A stretch of DNA of 64,000 bases from Trebouxia sp. TZW2008 (lineage: Eukaryota; Chlorophyta; Trebouxiophyceae; Trebouxiales; Trebouxiaceae), in contig BDIU01000151.1 of the NCBI GenBank assembly GCA_002118135.1, positions 358 through 64,357 of the forward strand, written 5' to 3'. Of the stretch, positions 35,354 through 45,555 are shown in pieces. The notes beneath the pieces were generated by a model that was not told the origin of the DNA, did no database searches, and saw only the letters and a list, made by a program, of their open reading frames with translations. Within the stretch, counting starts at the first letter, position 1, and the number at the start of each line of letters is the position of its first letter. A program made the position numbers and the translations under genes.

Positions 35354-38300
35354 TTAAGCCTGAGGGGGAGGCGGGGGTGGTGGTGGGGGAGGGGGTGGTG
35401 GAGGTGGGGGTGAGGCCTACAGCACAGAGGTAGCTCAATCGGTTGCCTCAGGCATATTCACTGACGCACAATGCACAGCTACCAGTTCCCATGCATTAGC
35501 TGATGCATGGCCATGGGAGTGAGCTGATGCATGCGGTAGCTGTGCTGCAGCATAGCTACTAGCCCCACTACGTTGACTGCACTTTGCCCTGCAGTGTGCC
35601 ATCAAACTCAGACATGCACCGTTTCAGCATGCACAGACAGCTGCACAGCATGTTGCTTGTCTGTGCAAAATGTGATCAAGACTGAGATTGTCAGCCATAC
35701 ACCTTGGTCCACCAGCCGCAGCATCTGCAACACAGCCCGCTCTCCTGTTGCAACTGACACATGTCACTTGATCATCTGACGATTGCCAGACGCTGCAGGA
35801 GAAGCTGCTATGATGCAGTTGCAACGGCACAATTTTGGCATGCTATCATCCACCATGGCCTGAAAGCCAATGACTGATGTCTGACAGGGCTAAAAAGAGG
35901 CTCCGATGACATTTTAAACGCTTGCGTTCGTGACAAGCTGAAGCTTGCCGCGATGGGAAATCGTCAACCCCGTTCGCTGCTCAGCAAATCCTTTGCACGT
36001 GCCTTGTACATGTGACAGCAAAGCAGCAGGCCTGAAAGCATGCATCAACAGCAGCTGACTTGACAGCATGGTGTGGGCATGCTACCATCCACCATGGCCT
36101 TCATCAGTAGCCTACATCTCTTCTGCACATGCCCTGAGCAAGCATCAGCTGCAGGCCTGACAACATGCCTTACCAGCAAGCATGCATATACAGCATGCAT
36201 CAACCGCATAGACACAACGCATTCATTGACAGCATGCCTCAACAGTAAGCAAGCATGTACAACATGCATCAAAACCATGTATCAACAGCATGCATGTGGG
36301 CAGGCTTACTTTTGCAGCCCCAGAAGCTCCAGTGGGTGAAATGGGTGGGTGAGGTGGGGGCAGTACTGCAGTGCTAGAAGCAGCTGTGGAAAGTGTTCCC
36401 GGAGTCGCACTACCAGTTGCCTGCAACATGTAGCACACGTTTCATGTGATTTGCAGGACCAGGGGGGGCAGTGGGTGAAGTGGTTGGGTGTGGAGGTGAC
36501 AGCATTGCAGTGCTAGAAGCAGCTGTGGAAGGTTTTCCAGAGGTTACACAAGCAGGTGCTTGCAAGACAAAGGACACGGTTCATCTGATTTGGAGAATCA
36601 GGGGCATCAGTGGGTGGGTGGGGCGGGGCAAGCACTGCAGTATCTGGAAGCAGCTGCGGACAGGGTTCCAGGGATTACACTAGCAGGTGCATGCAACACA
36701 TGGCACGTGTTTCATGTGATTTGCAGGACCAGGGGTACCAACAGGCGAGTGGTGAGGTGGGAGTATTGCAGTGCTAGGAGCCGCTGTGGACAGGGTACCA
36801 GGGGTTGCACTAGCAGGTGCATGCAACCTATAGCTCCTGTTGCCAGTGATTTGTTTCAGTAAGCGAGAACACAGAAGTAATATTGAGTCATTTGAGTCAA
36901 TTAGAGATTGCAGTATCAGAGCTACTGTCCCTCTTGGCTGTGGTTCAGCACTCAATGTAACAATGGGTATATGAGATTTGTTGCATACGATCATGAAGGT
37001 ATGCTTCTACCAAGGTGATGATGCATATCTGAACACACAGGAGGGCTCATTTTCATCTGCAAGACACCAAACACTTCGTTGCTTGCATCATAAGAGGCTG
37101 TGCTTGTACATTTGTGACTGCTTGGCAGCAGGAGCACATGTGCCTTGCGCATTGCGCACCCAATCACGCAAACTGCTATGACAACGAGTGCATTGGGGGC
37201 AGTGCCTTACCTTGGCAGGGGAGGGGGAGGGTCTGGCTGGGGTAGCAGGGGGGGAGGCAGCAGGGGAGGCAGTGTTGTTTGGCAGGGCTGTGGTACTGGA
37301 AGCTGACCCGGGAGCAGCATTCTCATTGCTGCTACTGTCTCCCTGAAAAGCACAAGAACATACCAGTTTGCTGCTGTTGCTGCAGGGCAAATATATATGC
37401 AGTAAACTTTATTGGCTGCTACTCTTCCACTGAAGCGCGCTGAAAAGCATGAGCAGAGTCCATTTGGTTGCTGAACAGCAAAAACGACGTATGCAGTATT
37501 GTTTGGCAGGGCTGTGGTACTGGCAGCTGACCCTGGAGCAGCAATTTGGTTGCTGCTGCTCTCTCCCTATGTTCCTGTGCTTTTAGGAGCACAGGAACAT
37601 AACACTTTGCTGTTGTTACTGCAGGGTAAATGTGCATGCAATGAAAGGTAATTTGCTGTTCTCTCTCTCTCAGAAGCATGGGAACAGCCCAGAAAATTGC
37701 TGTGGTTGCTGCAAAGCAAACGTGTTGTTTGCAGTGACAGGCAGCGGCAACAGATGTGAAACTTGCAGCCTGGTATGCAGAGCAGGCACTGTGATTCCTG
37801 CAACTCTGCTCCTGAAAAGCACAAGAAAAACAGACAATTCACTGCTATTGTTGCTGCAAGGCGCAAGTAGCATCACTTGAATTCAATGAACGGGCATGCT
37901 CGCACGTGTGCGCCCATCAAAGACTGGACATATACAGCAGGCTTGCAGAGCAACTGTAATCGGATATCAGACAGGGAATTGCTTGCAGGAGACCAGACAG
38001 CTTACATTGAACGAGCCAGAGGTTGAAGTGTTCACAAAGCCACCTATGCCGCTTGCTTGGCTGAACACCTGCTGCAGCTTGCGCCCTGTAGCAGATACAT
38101 TGACGCTTCGTCAATCCCTGACTAGTGCAGCACTGTGTCAGGTTGCTGGTATTGCTTTGGCAAAGTGATGAGTCAGATCAGGACTGACAATATCTTTGCA
38201 GGCCAGGACCCTGGCAGACGAGCAAGCTCACAAAGTGTCCAAAAAGTAACCTGCTGCGGCAATGTTGCAGCAGGATACATATGCATGCAAGTCAGACCTG

Positions 38301-39948
38301 GTTGCCATTAGCTTGAAGTGCTTTTGGAATGTGCGAACGCATATATTTGCAAATAGTCAAAGGACTTGCCTGAGGTAGCAGTTGCAGGTGGGGGCGGAGG
38401 GGGTGGGGGAGGTGGGGCTGGAGGGGGTGGGGGTGGGGAGCTGTGGCCAGGGGTGCCACCTGTAGATGATGCTGCTCCTGCCTTATGTGATATGCAGACA
38501 AAACAAGGTCTCAACATACAGCTCAAGGCAGGCCAGCAGGCAGACAAGCAGGCATTTTGCAAGTCAGTGATAGCAGGTGCTGATCATGAGTGCAAAAGGT
38601 CACAGCAGGCTTATGCGTTTGTTGTCCCAGAAATAGCAGAAGGCATACGGGCGATTCAGCCAGCCAATTTGCATCACTCAAGGCAGCAATGGATCAGTGG
38701 ATTCTGTGCTGTATATCTCACATGAGAGCAGCATGTCACAGAGTGCAGACCTCCTGTACACAATCTTGCCCACTGACAGGTTCTGAGGTGCAGCTGTGCA
38801 AGTTCATTAGAAGCAGAGGATGCTGTGGCTCACCTGTTCGGCAGCAGGTGATGGTGTGTTCACAGCTTGTGTTGGAGAGGCAGTCTTGTTGGGAAGAATA
38901 GTAGTGCTGGAGGCTGAACCAGGCGCAGCGTTCTGGTTGCTGCTGCTTTGGCCCTGCAGGACATCGCCAACACTCCAGCTGTTTGGGCGCAAGAACAATG
39001 GGCAAAGGGTCAAGAGCTGCAGCTGCATGAATCATGACAGCAACAGTGATATCAGAAAACAACAGCATGAGCAGCATCCTGGGTGCTGCTGCTCTGTCAG
39101 CTCTGACCCTGCAGCACATTGTTCAGCAAGGGCTTGAGTGCAACAACACAGATAAAGGGCAAAGAAGTGCGCTGAACTTGACAGCAGTGCAGACTTCAGC
39201 AGTACAAAGAACAAAGTCCGTAGGCTTGACGGCAGAGGCCTCTGTACCCCTAGAACACTCAACCCCGTATCTTGTACCGAAGCCTTTCCGGGAGAATCCC
39301 CAGAGAGCTTACATCACACCCAGCTTTACACACCCAGCAGGTGCAAACAGCAACTGCAAATGGTGAAGTGATGTGGTAATGCCAATTACCACTGGCAGGG
39401 GTATGAAGCTTTCTGTCATCTTGCAACCAGATGACAGCAGTGACAACAGGCCTTTCGTACCCGCCTGTTGAGGGTCTGCTGAGCAGAAGTGCTGGTAGGC
39501 AGGACAGATGTCGTGGCTACAGAGTGAGGCCCAAAGCAGACAGAGACTCACATTGAAAGAGCCTGAAGTCATTGTGTCCACAAAGCCTCCTGTGCCACTG
39601 GCTTGGCTGAAGACCTGGTGAAGCATGCGGCCTGTATGTACACACAGCATTGCAGACTATGGTAGAGTGGTTTCTTTGCGGCACTCGACTGTGCTAGGTA
39701 GAGCAAATGAGCCTTGAAAAGTGACTGCACAGCTGCAGCTGCTGACAATACCTCTGGTGCTACCTTGCATGACGTTGTCTTCAACTCTCAGGGGCCTGCA
39801 GATCGTGTCACAGCGGCTGACGTCTGCCAAGCAATGACATAGCCATTGCCAAACGTGCACACGCAAGCAGCGCGAGCAGAGCGGCGCACCTGGCTGCAGC
39901 TAGCGCAGAGCAGAACGCCGCGATGCAGACAGCATGTAAGAGCGTCAT
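35354..39948 (-). CDS. Secreted Ser/Thr/Pro-rich, modular wall-type protein
   Basis: Nine exons close in phase to 262 aa: 39948-39890, 39795-39764, 39631-39552, 38953-38834, 38481-38370, 38085-38006, 37342-37211, 36420-36310 and 35416-35354. It opens with a signal peptide (MTLLHAVCIAAFCSALAAA). Two related modules follow: FSQASGTGGFVDTMTSGSFN (exon 3) and FSQASGIGGFVNTSTSGSFN (exon 6). Exons 4 and 7 are also paired (SSSN.NAAPGSASSTT..LPN.TASP), showing internal duplication. Exon 5 carries a poly-Pro stretch and exon 9 codes 16 consecutive prolines before Gln-Ala-stop. The composition suggests a hydroxyproline-rich extracellular or wall glycoprotein; no enzyme domain is seen. The exon 5 acceptor (AAG) is weak and its donor would be GC. 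Phase closure over all exons supports the model, but I recognise no family. Confidence 0.55.
36440..36845 (-). repeat. Tandem echoes of exon 8 of the Pro-rich gene, about 133 bp
   Basis: The exon at 36420-36310 (ATGSATPGTLSTAASSTAVLPP) has three further copies upstream, with anchor words at about 36368, 36507, 36637 and 36768 (spacing 139, 130, 131). They read TSGKPSTAASSTA, SNPCPQLLPDTA and ATPGTLSTAAPSTAILPP in various states of decay. Each ends near a 'tcacatgaaacg' flank. Some copies could be used as alternative exons. Confidence 0.8.
37430..37880 (-). repeat. Echoes of exon 7 of the Pro-rich gene
   Basis: Upstream of true exon 7 (37342-37211) the intron repeats its acceptor flank ('ctgaaaagca' on the plus strand) and exon text. 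A copy at about 37500-37567 reads S..AAPGSAASTTALPN on the minus strand. Further weak copies near 37660-37700 and 37800-37850 share 'gaaaagcacaagaa' and 'ttgctgctgttgctgca'. Confidence 0.65.
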
Positions 39949-39999
39949 TCTGAAGCTGAAGAAGCCCATTTCAGGCTCAGTCTAGCAGCGGCGCCGGCT

Positions 40000-40870
40000 T
40001 GGCAGCAGCAGCTGCTGCTGTCGTGCAGAGATAGGTGTCTAGACCTTGGTTGCAGAGCACGCGATCGATCGACCTGCAGTGATGATAAAGCGCTACAGGG
40101 CTGCAATGTCCTGTCTCACGTGCCAAGTAGCAGTGATGCCGAATCAAAGGCAGCCTTCTGAGCTGCCGCCAGGGAGCAGAAGGCATTACCTGAGTCTGGA
40201 GGCGCGAGTAGCATGGATGACGCGGCCAGCGCATTGCGAAATGCGTGGCATAGTCCGAATAAACAGTCAATGTCGGTGGGCTGCACTGAATCTTCCAAGA
40301 GACATGTGGCAGGCTATCATACCCACCGCTCCCAGATGACGCCTGGCAGCGCCTGGCCAGGCACCTGGCAGCGCGTGGAACAGACCTTTGATAGCACCGG
40401 TGTTCATGCTGCCTTGTGTGCTTGCCGGTGACAAGCTGTAAGAGATCATGGCATTGCTGTAGCCATGGCCAGCCAGTCACTGTCTTGCAGATGTCATATG
40501 AGCCATGTCTTTACAATTATCACGGCTATTGCCAACGAGAGCTTTAACAATGATTATTTATGGCCCTGCATGAGGTTGCATGGCTGCATGAAAGCACTGC
40601 ATCAGACTACAAGATCAGCAGTATCAGCATCTTGTAGCTGCTCAGCAAACTGATCAAGCTGGAGTCATACTATGATACACAATCCTTTTCCTGTACAGGC
40701 ATTCAAACTCTGCCAAACAGGGCAGTCCTTCCAATGATAGCAATGGAGGGGCGAAACTGCAACAGCAATGGTGTCAACATCTTGTTGCAATGCGACAGAC
40801 CTATGCTAACCATGAATCAAAAGTCACTGCATATGTAGCTGAGCACACTAAACGGTACAGTTGTCACAGC
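40000..40870. other. Region between Pro-rich gene and membrane-protein gene
   Basis: The 39.95-40.5 kb part is GC-richer and likely contains the promoter of the minus-strand Pro-rich gene. Open stretches on both strands here lack family resemblance. A reverse-strand TGTAA (TTACA at about 40509 on the plus strand) could serve as poly(A) signal for the membrane-protein gene ending at 40876. Confidence 0.35.
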
Positions 40871-40875
40871 CACCA

Positions 40876-42851
40876 CTACACAATGTGCTGAAGGAAGGCA
40901 GGTTCCTGTTCTAGCTCTGCAGATGCTGCAGCAGACAAAGGAATGCCACTTGCAAGCTGTTGCAAGTCAGGCGCAGGTAATGGTGGGTAAGAACACGAAG
41001 CTATCGAATACTGCTCTGTGAGCGAAAGCGAAACTGAAGACCCTCGGCTGTGAAGGCCCTCATCATCTGAGTTTGAGTTGCCACTCTGCATGAGTGCTGG
41101 GTCCAAATGCTGTGAGCCCACCCCTATCAAGGCTTCCATGCTGTCATCAGATCTATTCACAGTATCATCTAGGGCTGCACCATCATCTGCCTGACCCTCT
41201 TTCCTACCTTGCCTATGCTGCCTGCAAACAAGACAAGGTCAATGCAGCCACATACAATGTGTTGCAAGTCGACCACACTGCCCATTTGATCAGCCCACTG
41301 GCTTGCAGCTCAGCAGATGCACAGAGCTGCATTGCAATCAAAGCTTTGAGCCTCTGGCTGGCTAGCCAGCCCTTGACATTTGGTCCCTGCAGTGCGGGAT
41401 GCCACACTGCAGGCTCTATAATGCAGCTGACTCATAGGCTGCTTCTGCTCACAGAGGCACCTGTCATGACGCCTGATGCTGGGGACTTTGCGTGCTGTTC
41501 TTGGCCTTTTGCTTGCATCTGACTCAAGCTGCAATTCCTGCCTCTATGGTTATTCACATGGCATGGCCATTGTTTTGTCTGAGTTTCAACAGTTGGAACA
41601 TCACCCATCCTTACCGTGATGCTCAGCACAAGCCAGCCTGGCGAGCTAGGACTTGGGCCGCACACACCCAGCACATGTGCTGGAATGTGAGCCAATTGCT
41701 GTTATTATGGCCAATAATGCGGTCTTCACACAGCAAGCATTGCTGCATACCTGCTCAAGTGTGACTTGCCACTTCGAGACGTCATCTGAATGCCTCTGCG
41801 GCTGTTGCTGCCTCTGCTAGGACTGGCACTTCTGCTGCCCTCCCTACGCCGCTTGTGCTGCTTAGCTTGCCTATAGCCTGCTAGCTTTGCAGCAATGTAG
41901 GATGGCAGATGATCAAAGCCCTTCTTGACAGCGTGCCTGCAACAGCAATCTTGCTGAACCTCATCTAGTTGATGCAGCTCTCATGCAACAGCAGTCATGT
42001 CAACCAGCCTGCTCACAAGTGAACCACAATCTTGCTGTCCAAAGTGCGGGTGAGTGCAGTCACACATGTGTCTCTGCCAGCTGCTGGACACATGACAGCT
42101 GTTCCAGCAGTGTGACTGCAATATGCATAGTGCACTGCAACAGCTGTGAAGGCTGTGCTCACTCTGGCATGTGTCTTGAGCCTTGCAGCCCAGCGCTTGT
42201 AGTTGAATGCACAGCTTGAGCCACATGCAGCAAGTTGTCCGCCTCTGTTAGTCCCAGTTCATCTTCAGCTGGCTGGCAACAGGGACATAGCAAGTGATGC
42301 CGCAACTTCCAGAACAGGAACAACAGCAAGAAAATCAACAGCACGCCTGCGCAAGAGACACGCAGCAATGTCAGACGAGATGCACAATACAAAGCTTGAC
42401 AACAGCGCATCTGCCAAAGAAGTTAGAAAGACGGCGTGCAGCTGCACGCCTTCTGCATGGTGTCTCTTGAAAGCATATAGCTGTCAAATATGCACTAGGC
42501 AATATGCACATTTTGCACTGATGCAGCTGCTCATGCTGCTGACATATCATGTTGGGTACGAACGCGCATGCTATCTGTACCAATGCCAGTGTGACAGAAT
42601 CTTGTTCAGAAAGCGAAGGGAACAGATGCATGACAAATGGCTTCAAGACAGGCGTACCTAGCACAATCACTGACACAGCAGTAGCTCTGCCCAACGAAGC
42701 TGTGTTGGCTGTTATACTGCTGTATGGCTGGGTGTCCACCAGCAATCTAGCTGCAGGTTGCTGACGTGACAGCGAGTCAGTGCATGATGCTGCGCCCTGA
42801 GTGTGCCCTTCGCTGCAGCGGCGCAACATGTTTGCTTCTGGTGGGCACAAG
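40876..42851 (-). CDS. Single-pass membrane protein, unknown family (5' end unresolved)
   Basis: Five exons join in phase: 42851-42658, 42346-42163, 41936-41751 and 41221-40876 are certain, with an upstream exon required because the first begins in mid-codon. The N-terminal part has several Cys (LCPPE..MLRRCSEG..ASC). A hydrophobic helix is rebuilt exactly across the first intron (AVSVIVLG + VLLIFLLLFLFW), followed by KLRHHLLCPCC. The cytoplasmic side is very basic (QAKQHKRRREGSRS) with Ser/Arg-rich stretches, then acidic and Ser-rich to the end. A receptor-like or adaptor role is conceivable but unsupported. No enzyme domain is visible. The divergent DUF3128-like gene lies upstream. Confidence 0.55.
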
Positions 42852-42854
42852 CTG

Positions 42855-44320
42855 CAGATGGGCCGCCTGAGCTATGCGACTATCCAGACATGCGATGGGG
42901 CATCCTGCGTGATCATGCTGTGAAATATGCCAAGTCCGTCATCTGTGTGGCTTGACTTGAGTTCATGTATGCGCATACCATGCAGAGCTAGCCAATGGTA
43001 AGAAATAGGCAAGCTAGATGACCAAATTGTGATAAGGTAATGGCACTACAGCCATCCACTGACATGTGCAGCAAGACATTTGCGGTGAAGCCCTGAGTGA
43101 TGTGCTGCTGTTCACGCTTTCCAGCAGAAAGCACTACAGCAGGATTGTTGTTTGGTGCATACCTTTAGCTCAATGATGCAACGACACAAGCGCATGACCC
43201 CTGCATGCAACAGCGCATACTGTTACAAACGCTGGTGCTCAAAGTGCCAGCCTGCATACGCCTTTTGTACACTAGTGAGCTGATTTGACTGACCATCAAC
43301 AGCAAGCATGTCAATGATTAGGTATGCAATAGTCTGCATGGCCATGTCAGCAGAACACACAGCAAGTGCTTGCAACAATTCAGATGTGACACGAGTAGCA
43401 TAAAGCATGTGCAATGCATGGTCAGTAGGCTTACTGGATCAGGAATGCAATGGCAGGACAACAACAGGAACAGTTGTCTCTTTCTGTCAGGTGACTGGGC
43501 TACGTTTGTTGATGCTGATCAGCTAGCGAATAAGTGTTAATATCACCTACCAGCTGCAGCCTCTTGCAGTCAGCACGAAATGTGGCAACAGGGTTGTGGA
43601 CCTCTTTGTGCGGATACAAGGCGCTTGTATGGCGAGTCAAGGAGAAATGAAGAGGCTTCAGTCAGATGCAGCCAAGTTTCAGCTTGCCATCTGTCAGAGC
43701 TGCAGCCTTGTGTCTGTCATCTGCCGGACCATCCGAACGCTTTGAGAGAAGAAGTGAGAGAAGAAGCCCAACGCCTGATTGGCGGGTGTCCTAAAGAGCG
43801 GCACCGCTGAGTATGTAGCTGGGCGAACTGCAGACAACATGAGCGATACGACCGGCCTTACATGGCTTGACGTCTGCAGCGCTGTCCACGGTTTTGCAAA
43901 TCAGTTCGTCAACACGTGCAACGCCGGAACATTGCAATCAGAGAGGCCTCTTGCAGCAACGACGCGAACTTGCTATAACGCCAGCGCTTGTATGACCGTA
44001 TTAGTCAAGCCGGGCAAGCTGCAAAGCTCACTGCAGCTTGTTGAGTCCTACACGCTGCGCAATTGCAACAGGGCAGGAGGATCGCCGCCGCAGATGGCTG
44101 CATAGTCCAGACTGCCCGGCCTGCTGATGCCACAGACTTCTGAGGGCAACAGCGAGCAACCGTCCAGCTCCTCAAATTCTCGCAAAGAAGCTTCTTGCGT
44201 TCCCTGTTTTGACGCGTTGTGGTTCTGCTATTGTAAGTTACTGGTGCCGCTTGACACTGTAGCAAGAATATGACGTTGTGAGGGCTCACTGCATTCATAT
44301 GCATCCTTCACACCAGTGCT
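42855..44320. other. Upstream region of membrane protein / DUF3128-like genes
   Basis: Missing first exons of both the minus-strand membrane protein and the plus-strand DUF3128-like gene should lie here. The 43.7-44.2 kb stretch is CpG-richer and probably promoter. A minus-strand stretch at 43414-43270 looks coding in composition but has no convincing acceptor. A plus-strand open stretch at 43779-44105 is likewise unplaced. Confidence 0.35.
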
Positions 44321-44326
44321 TTACAG

Positions 44327-44693
44327 CTGATCAGTCGCAACATCAGCCTCAGCTTCGATATTGACACCGCAGCGCCCGTGCACCAATTCAAGCAATACTA
44401 TCGCGTGGGCAACGTCGATGACTGCCTGAGCTACTGGAACGATTTGTACGACTGCCTGAGGCAGAGAACCAAGTACAAAGACCCAGTAAGTCTGTTAGCT
44501 GCACAAAACCACTGTCTACACTGTCACAAATCACCAAACATCCCGTGGACACATGCCATAGGTAAAAGAAGAGAGTGCTGAGTATCAGCATCCATTGTAC
44601 AAGCTGAGAACCAAAGAAGAGGCACAGATATTCTGGCAAAAAGAGTTTGGGCATTTATCAGCTTCTTCAGCATCAGACAAGACTGAGACATAA
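44327..44693 (+). CDS. DUF3128 (Emi1/C22orf39-like) small cysteine protein, partial
   Basis: Two exons join in phase: 44327-44485 and 44562-44693, giving the last 96 aa. The first has a YYR.G..DDCLSYW..LYDCL pattern with paired Cys typical of DUF3128. The second reads ESAEYQHPLYKLRTKEEAQIFWQKEFG, matching the family's conserved 'W/Y-K-x-R-T..EA..FW' end. Members are small proteins linked to mitochondria or synapse-type regulation in animals and to meiotic induction in yeast; the role in algae is unknown. The exon begins at an acceptor in frame, so a short first exon with the start codon is missing. A TGTAA occurs at about 45175. Confidence 0.65.
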
Positions 44694-44699
44694 TACATT

Positions 44700-45550
44700 G
44701 CAATGTTCAGTCAGCACATGCCTTGGTAAAGCCGCCTGTGGCTGTAGCTGCACTTTCACATCAACATGACAGAGGCATTGCATGCGCGCTCCGCCAAGCA
44801 AGCTTGATGCTGTGCACTGAGGGTGCTGTTGCATGCATTTTTCCAGTCATCAATTTGTGCACACGCCACCTACAGCAGCTTCTGGCTTGATTCCTTGACA
44901 CTGACTGCCACACTCAGATCTTGCCAGCTCAAACATTTCACATGCATGCATTACACAAAGCTGCTAGCTAGACCTATAGGGGCCATGCTTCAAGCTTTAA
45001 GGCAAAGTTGCAACATGGTTGCCGCAACAAACCATGTAGCCTAGTGATGCATACGCAGCGCAAGCTCTTTTGGACCTCAGAGTGTCGAACAAGTTACAGC
45101 TGGGTTAAAACCCTATGTCAGCTCGTTTACCAGTGTTGCTGACTGGCAGAGAGATAAGCCACTGACACCCTGCATGTAAGACAGAAAGACTAGCAGCGGT
45201 ATGAGGACAAGATAAAGGCACCACCAAGGCTTGAAGCTGAAATCAATACTTGCAAGAGATCTTGTACACAAACAGCCATCCTGACTAAAGCATCAGTCTG
45301 CAATGCAAAACCACAATGTCCAACAAATACCTAACAAGCTGATCTGTCCAAACCTAAACAAAATAAAGAGTTGTATCACCGGCAATTTCACGATTAACAC
45401 GCTCTACACTAAGCAGAATATATATTTTGCAACCCTCACAATCAAGCAGAGCAAGCAATTATGCAAGCCATGCTGCATTGACCATGCAGAATAGCAGCAA
45501 AGAATACGCAATGAGCAATAGTTCTGAATCAAGAAGCACAGCCTCTTGAG
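44700..45550. other. Convergent intergenic region
   Basis: This lies between the 3' ends of the plus-strand DUF3128-like gene and the minus-strand APX gene. No exon-like sequence is seen. It contains candidate poly(A) motifs for both directions (TGTAA near 45175; TTACA near 45096 for the minus strand) and an AT-richer stretch at 45.3-45.45 kb. Confidence 0.4.
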
Positions 45551-45555
45551 CTGAG

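Noticed and set aside
35425..35465. Sequence 'aggtagctcaatcggt' resembling a tRNA D-arm
   Set aside because: No anticodon arm, T-arm or matching acceptor stem follows at the proper distance, so no tRNA is called.
43223..43414. Minus-strand stretch with exon-like composition upstream of the membrane protein
   Set aside because: No convincing acceptor precedes it, and its donor phase (0) does not match the next exon, which needs two carried bases.
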